DNA of 20,332 nucleotides from a virus. Where the stretch lies: IMG/VR virus record IMGVR_UViG_3300034280_000041, positions 1 through 20,332 of that record; one strand, 5' to 3'. Below the pieces are notes generated by a model. That model was not told where the DNA came from. It was given only the letters and a program-made list of their open reading frames with translations, and made no database searches. Both the position numbers and the translations under genes were made by a program. Shown here one piece after another: positions 13,801 through 20,332 of the stretch (positions within the stretch are counted from its first letter, which is position 1; each line of letters opens with the position of its first letter).

Positions 13801-14634
13801 GTTGCAAATACAAATGGCAATACGCAAATCGTCAACACCAATGGCGCTGTCAATGTTGGCGCTACCGTTAACCTCAACACCAATACGGTGACGGGAACGA
13901 CCACCGCAACTGCGGTTACCGGCACGCCTGCATCTACCGCGACAACCACGACTGGTACTGCCGCAACCACTGGCACGACTGCTACTACTGGCACCGCAGC
14001 GACAACAGGAACTGCTACCACTACTGGCACGGCACCTACGACGGGTACTACACCTACCACTACGACTACGGCTGCCACAACGCCTACAACCACGGCAACG
14101 ACTACTACAACGCCCACAACGACGACAACTCCGACGACGACAACTACGCCGGAGACGACTCCGACCACAACTCCAGAGACGACTCCGACTACAACGCCGA
14201 CGACTACTCCTACAACCACACCGACCACAACTCCTACTACCACTCCGACAACGACGCCCACTACGACGCCTGTTGCAACGCCGGACAGAGAGCAGGATTT
14301 GATTTCTCAGTTGCTGCGGTTGATTGAGTTGGACAACTTGCGTGGTGTGCCTGAACTGCAAATAGAAGAAGAAACCGGGCCTACTACTGAGGCTCCACCA
14401 GAAGGTGGTGGAAAAGGTGAGCAGGCAGGCCGTGTAACTCGTCTAGGCATTTCTCCAAGCTCGACATTGACGGTTGGCCGTGGTCAGGGCATTCGTGGAA
14501 TAACTCAGACCGGGTTACAAGAGTCGTTGACATCATTCAGGCCAGCGGGTGAAATTCGCGCTGGGACGGGCAAGCCTCGCCGTAATGTGTGGAATGAGGC
14601 TTCTTTGCGGCTAAAAGACGCATTAGGACTGTGA
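10843..14634 (+). CDS. Giant virion protein, candidate internal/ejection protein with Thr-rich low-complexity tract
   Basis: The 1263-residue product is the largest in the window. Residues 1-95 are charged and globular (YYDGDLGYFTSANAERKIAQ). Residues 101-150 are Ala/Gly-rich and hydrophobic (SPVVGILASAVVPGLGEFFA), and further hydrophobic stretches occur near residues 605-625 and 685-710 (IALPAALASGFITLVTTAVG). Between them lie a Gly-rich hinge near 305-325 and mixed helical regions. Residues 787-1146 are low complexity. The last 115 residues are more ordered, with a REQDLISQLLRLIELDNL helix and a basic end (GKPRRNVWNEASLRLKDAL). Large proteins with membrane-active segments, next to other Ala/Gln-rich proteins, fit the internal virion or ejection proteins of short-tailed phages. 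No lysozyme or transglycosylase motif was seen. An alternative is an exposed stalk protein, since Pro-Thr tracts can form extended spacers. The ATG lies one base after the preceding stop. Confidence 0.55.
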   Translation: MATEEQTSDQGVYYDGDLGYFTSANAERKIAQLRAKYPDWEITPIFTEVIDREGQVSYAEPIKSFQIRKGIEGGLLDIRLLDPEGNETYREVERQQSFLQSPVVGILASAVVPGLGEFFAAQLAAAGAITGAASTAVGNALAKIAVDVATGKDLGDAVRDVALSTAISTAIPNIGPSISELVDDPNIARILTNAGNAAVSAAVQGKSGSEILTSAVAAGAGTAASFEGGATAGRAVQSLIASGGDPMAALTAVGGELAARGGQAVAQNIANEGISRLPSTPDTGTRVATGPAFPETRTTVTTTGGEEGGGGTGGGTAGGQGGEAAVDPNSQEVLIAQQFLPRGVRVFTFNQLEAVRVLSQANPALLAGLSQEILNEAAGFIQNNLEAELAQRAANTSPGFGFGGFTPRAANVFTVENLPENLGNVFESGGAVYFQEGGKTYRVASQDELAGNLGEITIHFDDKGRGIYAKEVFGVTGRFMTDAEKQAGLQQQFVTEASEQIDPETGQPMLLTPGTGGNIGANNVFRAGAAAGAKGVGEQLGYIATVTGNQNLANVAASLQSYGRGATSEAVRLGQNQIIQDINNASGLLGKGVATLTSAARNPAAVIDWAIGEGVQEIAPLLAGVGIGRLVTAATKARLGQQIADKYGVASAVTTNATLDAGESAVATYQNVQQALINRGFSEERASAIALPAALASGFITLVTTAVGESELVAAATRGIPGRTTRSIATETPSEFAEGFGQGVVEAVAITNRLPSLDDALTQGYLEALIGGSTTGGITAGQSVIAGQGAETTAGTAAGTGAAATTGTGAAATTATGTGAAATTGAAATQNAGVVIAVSGNNALVIDNNGVVSVVGNAANTNAGNVVTLDASGANITGNTGQTNTNLTNSGLTNNTLTVSQNTANSINGAVNNLAGTGLVTNSDVASGAAATAVVQLAASTGTNINTVANVTSNVANTVNTAAATTGGTATQGVVLATNNTNNTALVANTNGNTQIVNTNGAVNVGATVNLNTNTVTGTTTATAVTGTPASTATTTTGTAATTGTTATTGTAATTGTATTTGTAPTTGTTPTTTTTAATTPTTTATTTTTPTTTTTPTTTTTPETTPTTTPETTPTTTPTTTPTTTPTTTPTTTPTTTPTTTPVATPDREQDLISQLLRLIELDNLRGVPELQIEEETGPTTEAPPEGGGKGEQAGRVTRLGISPSSTLTVGRGQGIRGITQTGLQESLTSFRPAGEIRAGTGKPRRNVWNEASLRLKDALGL
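13201..14280 (+). repeat. Low-complexity Ala/Thr/Asn then Pro-Thr tract inside the giant virion gene
   Basis: Residues 787-1146 pass through three zones. The first (13201-13335) is Ala/Thr/Gly with TGAAATTG-type units. The second (about 13336-13905) is rich in Asn, Thr and Val, with NTN and ANTVNT motifs. The third (about 13906-14280) is mainly Thr, Ala, Gly and then Pro. The tract keeps an open frame for about 1080 bases, and codons for Thr vary. Confidence 0.85.
14161..14280 (+). repeat. Ten tetrapeptide units of PTTT type
   Basis: Reading from 14161 the units are PTTT, PETT, seven more PTTT and a final PVAT, each 12 bases. They follow two looser six-residue PTTTTT units and one PETT unit. 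Thr is encoded by acg, act, aca and acc in mixed order, so units match in protein but not exactly in DNA. Confidence 0.85.
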
Positions 14635-14635
14635 A

Positions 14636-15571
14636 ATGGCATCGTTTATCAAAAACATGACCCAGGTTGGTGGCGGTTCCCGCCAGATTGCCCGTCTCCT
14701 GCAGGCAAAGGCTCCCCCCAACCATATGCTGGCCTACATCACGCCTGAAGAAGCGGCTGTCCTGAAAAGCCGTGGAGGCTCAGGACGGCCTGACCCTGAG
14801 ACTGGAATTCCAAGTTTTCAGGTAGAAGAGCCTCCTGTTGAGCAAACGCCTATGGCTGAGCCTGCGCCTGAAGTCACCCCAGAAGCAATTGACCTATTTG
14901 GCGGCTATGAATTCCAGCCAACGTATGGGTTTGAACCACAGCCATTTACTCCTGCTCAAACCTTTCCAGTGCCAGAAATGCCTAGCCAAATGGCTGCAGT
15001 TGGTGGGATGCCTGCAGAGGCTCGTGAGTTGGCTGCTCAACCTACGGCCAGACCTGCTGCCGCGCCTGCGCCTGCAGCTGGAGGTGGTGACTTTCTTCAA
15101 CGCCTAGCACTGGCTGGTGTGACTGGCTTGTTTGGTGCTCGTCAGGCCCGTGCTGCACGGCGTGATGCCGGTGCGGCTGCAGAGGAGCAGCGTGCGCTGG
15201 GTCGTCCGTATCAAGAGCAAGGCCGTCAGTTGCAAGCTGCAGCACAGCGTGGAGAGCTTAGCCCGGTGGCACAGCAGTCTCTACAGGCTCTGCGTGCTCG
15301 TCTGGCGCAGGGTGCCCAGTCTCGTGGTGGTGTGGGCGCAGCTCAGGCGATGCAGCAGATGGAAGCGTTCCGTCAACAGCTGCTGCAACAACAGTTTGAC
15401 TTTGGTCTGAAGATGTCTCAGATTGGCGATCAGTACGCTATGGGCGCTATCAGGACTGGACTGCAGGCTGACCAGTATGTGAATAACTTGACCAACCAGT
15501 TCTTCACCAACATTGCTCGCACCCTGTACGCACAGCAACCTGCACAACAACCTCGTCCCCCTGGAGGCTAG
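14636..15571 (+). CDS. Internal virion protein, Ala/Gln-rich
   Basis: The 311-residue protein has a conserved-looking N-terminus (residues 1-62) with MASFIKNMTQVGGGSRQIAR and LAYITPEEAAVLKSRGGSGR, then DPETGIPSF; I recall a similar segment at the start of phage virion proteins. Residues 65-150 are Pro, Glu and Ala-rich and probably disordered. Residues 152-300 are a helical, Ala/Gln/Arg-rich body with LALAGVTGLFGARQARAARR, a QGAQSRGGVGAAQAMQQMEA segment and LQADQYVNNLTNQFFTN near the end. That body resembles the T7 gp14 or P22 gp7 kind of ejection protein in composition and layout, though not in a way that proves homology. The start follows the giant protein's stop by one base. It probably leaves the head with the DNA or lines the channel. 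Confidence 0.55.
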   Translation: MASFIKNMTQVGGGSRQIARLLQAKAPPNHMLAYITPEEAAVLKSRGGSGRPDPETGIPSFQVEEPPVEQTPMAEPAPEVTPEAIDLFGGYEFQPTYGFEPQPFTPAQTFPVPEMPSQMAAVGGMPAEARELAAQPTARPAAAPAPAAGGGDFLQRLALAGVTGLFGARQARAARRDAGAAAEEQRALGRPYQEQGRQLQAAAQRGELSPVAQQSLQALRARLAQGAQSRGGVGAAQAMQQMEAFRQQLLQQQFDFGLKMSQIGDQYAMGAIRTGLQADQYVNNLTNQFFTNIARTLYAQQPAQQPRPPGG

Positions 15572-15573
15572 TA

Positions 15574-17055
15574 ATGGCTGAACCGCAGAATCAAGCAATC
15601 CGAGACTTGACCTCGATGACTCCTCCGATGGAGAGGAGACGGCCTGCCATGCCAAAAACTGAGGCATTTTTGTCTCAGCCACGGCGAGAAATCCCTGGCT
15701 ATGTGACTGAGCAAGAAGTCATGCCCGTCATGAGCGAGTTGCGTCAGCAGGAAGAGTTGGCGCAAACCCGTGCTGGTGAGGCCGAGGTTGCCATTGAAGA
15801 GGCAAAGAGGAGAGAGAAAGGCCGCGAAGCAGGCATGAAGGCCGAGCTTGTACGGACTCAGGCAGAAGAACTTGCCGCTCTTCCAGAGGCAGAACAGTTG
15901 CGAGTCAAGCGCCAAGAGTTGGCAAGTGCCGCTTTTGTGCCAACCCGTGACAACTTTAATGACATTGCCACCTTGTTCTCACTGGTTGGCGTGCTTGGAA
16001 TTGCTATGGGTGGTGGTGGCCGTGGTGCTGGATTGACAGCCATGAATGCCATGAACGGCATGGTGGAAGGCTATCGCCGTGGCCGTGCAGACCTTTACAA
16101 GCAGCAACTTGGTGAGTTTGACCGCAGCATCAAGACGATGCAGCAGCAGATTGCCACGCTTGAGAAGCAGTATTCTGAAGCCCTGAAGCTCAAGGCGCTT
16201 GACCGTGAGGCTGGTGAGCTTGAGATTCAGCAGTTGCTAGCAGCTTCTGACTCACCTGTACTCAAGGCAATGCGTGATCGTCAGGGCGATGTTGCGGCCT
16301 TGAACTACATCAAGAATGTAGGTAAGGATGTGCAGACTGCGATGACGATTCGCAACAACCTGCAATCTGCAGCCGATCAACGCAAAGCTAGGGCTGATGA
16401 AGCACAGCTTAACCGTCAGTTCCGTGCAGAACAGGATGAGATTCGGCGCGAGTTTACGGCTAGTCAGAACGAACTCAATCGCGCAGCTCGCCGAGAAGCA
16501 ACGTTGCAGCAGTCAGAAAAGCTGTCGCCGAAAGAAAAGGCAGAAGTTCGTGGTGTTGGGCGGCTGCAAGAAGAGATACAACTTTTGCGTGAGACGTTCC
16601 AGCCTCGGTTTGCAAATTACAAACTTGATGTTGTTGGAGATGTTGCAGCAAAAGTTCAGTCTCGACTTGAAAACGATCCTGCAATGGCTGAGTGGTGGCG
16701 TCGATATGAAAATGTTGCACTTCCAGAGCGTCACGAAATGTTTGGCGCAACATTGACTGGCGGTGAAAAAGAGTCTTGGCGCAAGGCGAGCATTGGCACA
16801 GGAAGTTCTACTGCTGAAATCTTGAGCTGGATGGGTGACAAAGATCGCATCTTGAATCGCAAGCTGACAGATTACGAAACCAGGCTAATTACTCCTGTTG
16901 TTCGTACTGGAGCAGGTTCTCCTGGAGGAGCACAAAGCGGAGCTGGCGTTGATGTGGCCGGTGAGCGCCAGCGTGCCAATGATGCGATTGCTCGTGGTGC
17001 CAACCGTGAAGCAGTAGCTGCTAGGTTTAAGCAGAAAACTGGTGAGGAGCTGTAA
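15574..17055 (+). CDS. Coiled-coil internal virion protein
   Basis: This 493-residue protein is mostly helical and highly charged. Residues 50-120 form a coiled coil (ELRQQEELAQTRAGEAEVAI). A hydrophobic Gly-rich stretch lies near residues 128-155 (IATLFSLVGVLGIAMGGGGR) and is followed by a long helix with LYKQQLGEFDRSIKTMQQQI. A second coiled coil spans about 260-330. The C-terminus carries ANDAIARGANREAVAARFKQ followed by KTGEEL, a motif type I recall near the ends or borders of large phage internal proteins. GGAGG at 15563-15567 is a good ribosome site. The gene abuts the next one with no intervening base. A mixture of coiled coil and one possible membrane hairpin fits a DNA-ejection protein; no enzyme motif was seen. 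Confidence 0.55.
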   Translation: MAEPQNQAIRDLTSMTPPMERRRPAMPKTEAFLSQPRREIPGYVTEQEVMPVMSELRQQEELAQTRAGEAEVAIEEAKRREKGREAGMKAELVRTQAEELAALPEAEQLRVKRQELASAAFVPTRDNFNDIATLFSLVGVLGIAMGGGGRGAGLTAMNAMNGMVEGYRRGRADLYKQQLGEFDRSIKTMQQQIATLEKQYSEALKLKALDREAGELEIQQLLAASDSPVLKAMRDRQGDVAALNYIKNVGKDVQTAMTIRNNLQSAADQRKARADEAQLNRQFRAEQDEIRREFTASQNELNRAARREATLQQSEKLSPKEKAEVRGVGRLQEEIQLLRETFQPRFANYKLDVVGDVAAKVQSRLENDPAMAEWWRRYENVALPERHEMFGATLTGGEKESWRKASIGTGSSTAEILSWMGDKDRILNRKLTDYETRLITPVVRTGAGSPGGAQSGAGVDVAGERQRANDAIARGANREAVAARFKQKTGEEL

Positions 17056-19797
17056 ATGGCTGACGGCTACGACGATCTCATCCCGAAGTCATCTGCAGCT
17101 AAAGATGACTATTCCGACCTGATTCCTGAACCTATCAAGTCCCCGGAAGAACAGCCCACACAGCCAGGGTTTGACTTTTTGGGCGGCGCTAAGGAGGTTG
17201 GTAAGGCAACAGGACTGGGTGCTGTTGCTGGTGCTTTTGCTCCTGAGATCGTCAGTGGCCTGGGTGTTGGCATGGCGGCATTCCCACCTACCCAGCCATT
17301 TGCTCCGTTTGTTATTGGCGCAGGCCGCGCCATGCGTGGTTCGCGTATTGGTGGTGCCTTAGCCGGTGGGTTTGGTGGTGCAGTCGGTGAGACTGCTGGT
17401 CAAGCTGTAGAGGCTACAGGCGGTGGCAAAGCAACGGCTGAGCTTGCTCGCTTTGCTGGCGGCATGACTACCCCTGAACTTGCTCGTCAAATTTCCCGTC
17501 CACTTACAAAAGTTGGTGGATATGGACTTTCTATTCTTGTTAATAAGGTTGCTCCAGGTCTTGGTACAGGTGCACGCACGCTAGCACAGCTGCTAAAGGA
17601 TGAAGGTTTTGCTACTGCTAACCTTTCTCAGCAGCAGCGCGAGTTCATCGCAGCCAAGCTAGAGCAGATTCGTGGTGGTGCGCCATCCTTCCAGCCGCTG
17701 CAGGACATCTATGGTGTGTTGCGGCAGAACGCACAGCGTATCCAGCAGGATGCTGACCGTGCTGCAGTGCAGCTAGAGCAGCAGGGTGAGCTGTTGATGC
17801 GTGATGCACAGGCTCGTGGTGGCCAGATCACGGCTGACTACACCCAGCGAGTCAACAACCTACAGAGCCAGTTTGAATCGTCAGCGCAGCGCCTGCGTGA
17901 TTCTGCTGCCGATCAGGCTGCGACTATCCGTGAGCAGGCTCGTCTGCGCTCGGAGTCCATCATTCAGCGTGCACAGGCACAAGGCCCACAGATGCAACAG
18001 GCTGCACAGCTAGAGGCTGACGCTATCGTGCAGGAGGGTCGGCGTCAGGCTGACGAGCTGACATCACAAGCCAACGCACGGATTGGCCGACTCAGCGCCC
18101 TAAACGAGCGTGTACGCGCCACCATTCCTCGACAGCAGGCAGCAGCGGCTGGTGAGGTGTCCCGTATCGGTACGGCAGTTACACCCACAGAGCTTGGCTC
18201 GCAGCTGCGGAACAGGTTTGTGCAGCAGTTTGAGAGCCTCAAGCAAGTGCGTGACCAGAACGTCAAGCGCCTGAAGGATGAGGCGTTTGGTGCTGCACTG
18301 CAAAAAGAACAAGCAGGGCAGCGTTTCCAGGGCACCAATGCATACGGTGAAGCAGTTAAGGGCATTAGCCGTGAGATTCAGAACCCTGAAACCAAGCTGC
18401 TCAATGTCCCAGAAGGAGAGATTCGCTCGTCGCTGGTGAAGGTGTTAGATCAGTTGCAGTCGGGGCAGATGAGCTTCCAGGGTTTGGAAACCCTGCGCCG
18501 CTCCCTGCGTGACCGTGCTTTTGGCCTACCGGCAGAAGGCTATGACGCTATCGGTCAGCAGCAGGCTGGTCGTCTTGCCGACTATGTGGAAGGCATCCAG
18601 CGCGAATTCTCGCCGGGATTTGAGCGTTATTTGACCCAGTACAAGCAAGACTCCATCCCGCTCAACGACTTCAAGAACAGGCTTGGGAAGGCGGTTGTTG
18701 GCAAGGAAGACTTTGACTTCTCGCAGTTCAAAACCGACCCTGCATCTCTAGGCAAGCAAGTCTTTTCCACCGCAACAACGGTGCAGCAGCTGGTCAAGAC
18801 TGTGGGGCAGGCTGACGCAGAAGCGTTAGCACGCACTTACGTTGCAGACCTTGTGCGTGGTGGCACTGCCAAGGATGTGACAAAGGCTATCGAAGCTAGC
18901 CGGGATTGGATTGGTACCTTCCCAGGACTTGCTCAGCAGCTCAACGACGCCGCTCAGCGGGTTGGCGTGGCTGAGCGTGTAGCTGCCAAGCGTGGCACCT
19001 TGTCCTCTACCCTGCGTACAGAGATGGGCACGATTCCTGGCCGTGCTCAAACGCTGGCTGGTCGTGCTGAATCTGACGCTGCCAAGGCCGCAGCTGCTCG
19101 CATGAAGAAGGCTGAGGCTGAGGTTGGCAAGGTTACTGGCGCTGCTGAGAAGGAAGCAGGCCGAGTCATGACTGAGGCTGAGCGTGCTGCTGCTGGTCGT
19201 GTGGCTGAGACAGAAGCCCAGCTCGGAGCGTCTGCTAAGACTGTGGAGCGCCAGCGTGGTGCACTAGAGAAGCAGGCCGCGACAGAAGCTGGCGCAGTTA
19301 CCGGCGCAGCAGAGGCGCAAGCTAAGGCTTTGGGCACTCAGGCTCAGCAGCTGCGTACAGAAGCACAGCAGAAGGCCAACCTGATACTGGCGGGAACTAC
19401 GGATGAGAAGCGAGTCATGGACTTCCTGTTGGGAGCCAAGGCTGCGGAGTGGGATGCCATCTCGCCCATCATCCTTGCCGCTCCCGGTGGGCGCGAGAAG
19501 TTGGCTCAGGCTGTGGCGCAGACCATCACTCGCCGTGCAGAAAGCAGCATGAGAGGCGCTATTGCCGATATGCAGCTCATGACCGAGAACCTGGTGCGAA
19601 ACAATTTGATGGATCGTCGGCAGGCAGACAGAATTACGCAGCAATTGCAGGATGTATTTGTTGCGCCTACTGACGATTTGACTAAGAACACGATGGCTCA
19701 GCGGTTGATTCGCAACGCCATTATTGGTTACGCCATTCCCGGTGTCGGCAGGGGAGTCACTGCCGGTGTTGAAGCGATGACTGGAGAGCAGCAATGA
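17056..19797 (+). CDS. Large coiled-coil internal virion / DNA-ejection-type protein
   Basis: The 913-residue protein begins with two DLIP motifs (YDDLIP at residues 5-10, YSDLIP at 19-24), a feature I recall at the N-terminus of many large phage virion proteins. Residues 43-135 are Gly/Ala-rich and hydrophobic (GAVAGAFAPEIVSGLGVGMA; GGALAGGFGGAVGETAGQAV), resembling membrane-inserting segments. Residues about 190-360 form a long Gln/Ala/Arg coiled coil, 400-640 a mixed helical region, and 690-790 a second Ala/Glu/Lys coiled coil. The C-terminal 100 residues include DFLLGAKAAEWDAISPIILA and a final hydrophobic IIGYAIPGVGRGVTAGVEAM. I found no recognisable lysozyme or transglycosylase motif. 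GAGGAG at 17044-17049 serves the start. The likely role is in the ejection channel across the cell envelope, inferred from size, composition and place. Confidence 0.55.
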   Translation: MADGYDDLIPKSSAAKDDYSDLIPEPIKSPEEQPTQPGFDFLGGAKEVGKATGLGAVAGAFAPEIVSGLGVGMAAFPPTQPFAPFVIGAGRAMRGSRIGGALAGGFGGAVGETAGQAVEATGGGKATAELARFAGGMTTPELARQISRPLTKVGGYGLSILVNKVAPGLGTGARTLAQLLKDEGFATANLSQQQREFIAAKLEQIRGGAPSFQPLQDIYGVLRQNAQRIQQDADRAAVQLEQQGELLMRDAQARGGQITADYTQRVNNLQSQFESSAQRLRDSAADQAATIREQARLRSESIIQRAQAQGPQMQQAAQLEADAIVQEGRRQADELTSQANARIGRLSALNERVRATIPRQQAAAAGEVSRIGTAVTPTELGSQLRNRFVQQFESLKQVRDQNVKRLKDEAFGAALQKEQAGQRFQGTNAYGEAVKGISREIQNPETKLLNVPEGEIRSSLVKVLDQLQSGQMSFQGLETLRRSLRDRAFGLPAEGYDAIGQQQAGRLADYVEGIQREFSPGFERYLTQYKQDSIPLNDFKNRLGKAVVGKEDFDFSQFKTDPASLGKQVFSTATTVQQLVKTVGQADAEALARTYVADLVRGGTAKDVTKAIEASRDWIGTFPGLAQQLNDAAQRVGVAERVAAKRGTLSSTLRTEMGTIPGRAQTLAGRAESDAAKAAAARMKKAEAEVGKVTGAAEKEAGRVMTEAERAAAGRVAETEAQLGASAKTVERQRGALEKQAATEAGAVTGAAEAQAKALGTQAQQLRTEAQQKANLILAGTTDEKRVMDFLLGAKAAEWDAISPIILAAPGGREKLAQAVAQTITRRAESSMRGAIADMQLMTENLVRNNLMDRRQADRITQQLQDVFVAPTDDLTKNTMAQRLIRNAIIGYAIPGVGRGVTAGVEAMTGEQQ

Positions 19798-19967
19798 AAG
19801 ACTATGCAGCAGGTTCTATGGCTGAAAAGCGTGCAGCTGACAAAGAGGCTATGCGCGGTGGTCAGAACGAAGTAGAGGGAAGCCGTCAGGCTCAGGAAGC
19901 CCAGCGCATGATGGAGCGCATGGACAAGAAGGCCCAGGGCCGTCCCGCTCGCAAGATGCGGAGGTAA
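19794..19967 (+). CDS. Small highly charged hypothetical protein
   Basis: The 57-residue product begins MKDYAAGSMAEKRAADKEAM and ends GRPARKMRR. It is a single predicted charged helix rich in Lys, Arg, Glu, Gln and Met, with a basic tail. The ATG overlaps the previous stop (ATGA), and GGAG at 19783-19786 lies seven bases upstream. Its own TAA is part of the next gene's GGAGGTAA ribosome site. This tight setting argues for a real gene despite its size. No family was recognised. Confidence 0.55.
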   Translation: MKDYAAGSMAEKRAADKEAMRGGQNEVEGSRQAQEAQRMMERMDKKAQGRPARKMRR

Positions 19968-19969
19968 TC

Positions 19970-20143
19970 ATGCCGCTGAAGAAAGGTTCTAGCCAAAAGA
20001 CCATCTCCACCAATATCGGCGAGATGGTTCGCAAGTTCAAGGACACCGGCAAGATCGGCACCAGCAAGCCCAGCAGCACCCGCAAGGCTGTCAAGCAAGC
20101 TGCTGCCATTGCCTACGGCTCTGCTAGGAAGAGCAAGCGGTGA
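19970..20143 (+). CDS. Small Lys-rich hypothetical phage protein
   Basis: The 57-residue protein begins MPLKKGSSQKTISTNIGEMV, then FKDTGKIGTSKP, and ends with QAAAIAYGSARKSKR. The pattern of a basic start, a short helix and a final AxAIAYxxA helix with basic tail is common in small phage proteins of unknown role; I recall a DUF6496-like group with this look, but not firmly. GGAGGT at 19960-19965 precedes the ATG. It may bind DNA or another acidic partner, which is guesswork from charge. The stop overlaps the GTG of the next gene. Confidence 0.6.
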   Translation: MPLKKGSSQKTISTNIGEMVRKFKDTGKIGTSKPSSTRKAVKQAAAIAYGSARKSKR

Positions 20144-20332
20144 GTAGGAAGAAAGACCGTGGCATCAACCCGGAACTGGAGAAGCACATCAACCAGCTTC
20201 TCCTAGCCGTGATGTCAGACCCGACTGCTTCCATCACCGAAAAGATGAAGGTGGTTGACCGTGCTCTGAAACTGGAAGCCCTCAAGCAGAAGGCTGACAT
20301 GGACGAGTGGGGCAGCGGCTTTGCAAGTGGTG
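20140..20332 (+). CDS. Candidate small terminase-type protein (3' end outside window)
   Basis: The frame starts with GTG at 20140, overlapping the previous stop by four bases, with AGGAAG at 20126-20131 upstream, and is still open at the right edge. The visible 64 residues begin with MSRKKDRGINPELEKHINQL, continue LLAVMSDPTASITEKMKVVD, then RALKLEALKQKADMDEWGSG and FASG. The helical NPELExx-L-x-xVM-DP-AS-x-KMKVVDRALKLEALK pattern matches small proteins that I recall directly upstream of the large terminase gene in podovirus-like phages. A DNA-packaging role is therefore plausible but not shown. Whether the large terminase gene follows would decide it. Confidence 0.5.
   Translation, partial: MSRKKDRGINPELEKHINQLLLAVMSDPTASITEKMKVVDRALKLEALKQKADMDEWGSGFASG

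Noticed and set aside
13447-14361. Antisense frames across the Thr-rich tract, including a Val-Gly repeat frame at 13755-14261
   Set aside because: They are simple complements of PTTT and NT repeats; the Arg/Ser/Cys and Val/Gly products follow from the + strand codons.

Overview
The window is a late structural region of a double-stranded DNA tailed bacteriophage, or of a closely related prophage. Every supported gene lies on the + strand. Genes are packed end to end; the largest gap between genes is about 30 bases, several starts overlap the previous stop, and no stretch over 300 bases lacks a gene. No internal promoter, rho-independent terminator, tRNA, rRNA, CRISPR array, integrase or insertion sequence was recognised. 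There is a head-tail adaptor, a gp10-like tail hub and a block of internal virion (ejection-type) proteins, but no tape measure, tail tube or sheath gene. That combination points to a short-tailed (podovirus-like) virion. Base composition is slightly GC-rich by eye. The host cannot be named from this sequence; a Gram-negative bacterium is plausible only by analogy with such phages.

Layout. (1) Head module, 1-3143: the end of an unidentified gene, a small basic protein, a scaffolding-like protein, the major capsid protein with the strongest ribosome site in the window, then three small proteins that may decorate or complete the capsid. (2) Connector and tail hub, 3156-6254: adaptor, then a beta-rich hub carrying an insertion of six GxGY repeats. 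(3) Fibre module, 6256-10841: a fibre protein with a conserved-looking tip domain, a 646-residue protein made of six repeats of about 100 residues, a tail assembly chaperone-like protein, a small beta protein, a fibre with three 36-residue repeats, and a small acidic protein built from a duplicated DWLxVHxxxH motif. (4) Internal virion or ejection module, 10843-19797: a 1263-residue protein with a 360-residue Ala/Thr/Asn then Pro-Thr low-complexity tract, and three Ala/Gly/Gln-rich proteins, two of them strongly coiled-coil. (5) Three short genes at the right end; the last runs off the window and is a candidate small terminase-type protein, suggesting packaging genes follow.

Together these genes would build the head (scaffold and capsid), close it with adaptor and hub, attach receptor-binding fibres, and load proteins that escort DNA into the cell. 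I see no anti-host or defence system. The most unusual material is the repeat architecture: the six-repeat fibre protein with composition that alternates along the gene, the repeat insertion in the hub, and the giant Thr-rich protein. Family names rest on recognition of sequence patterns, not on any search.
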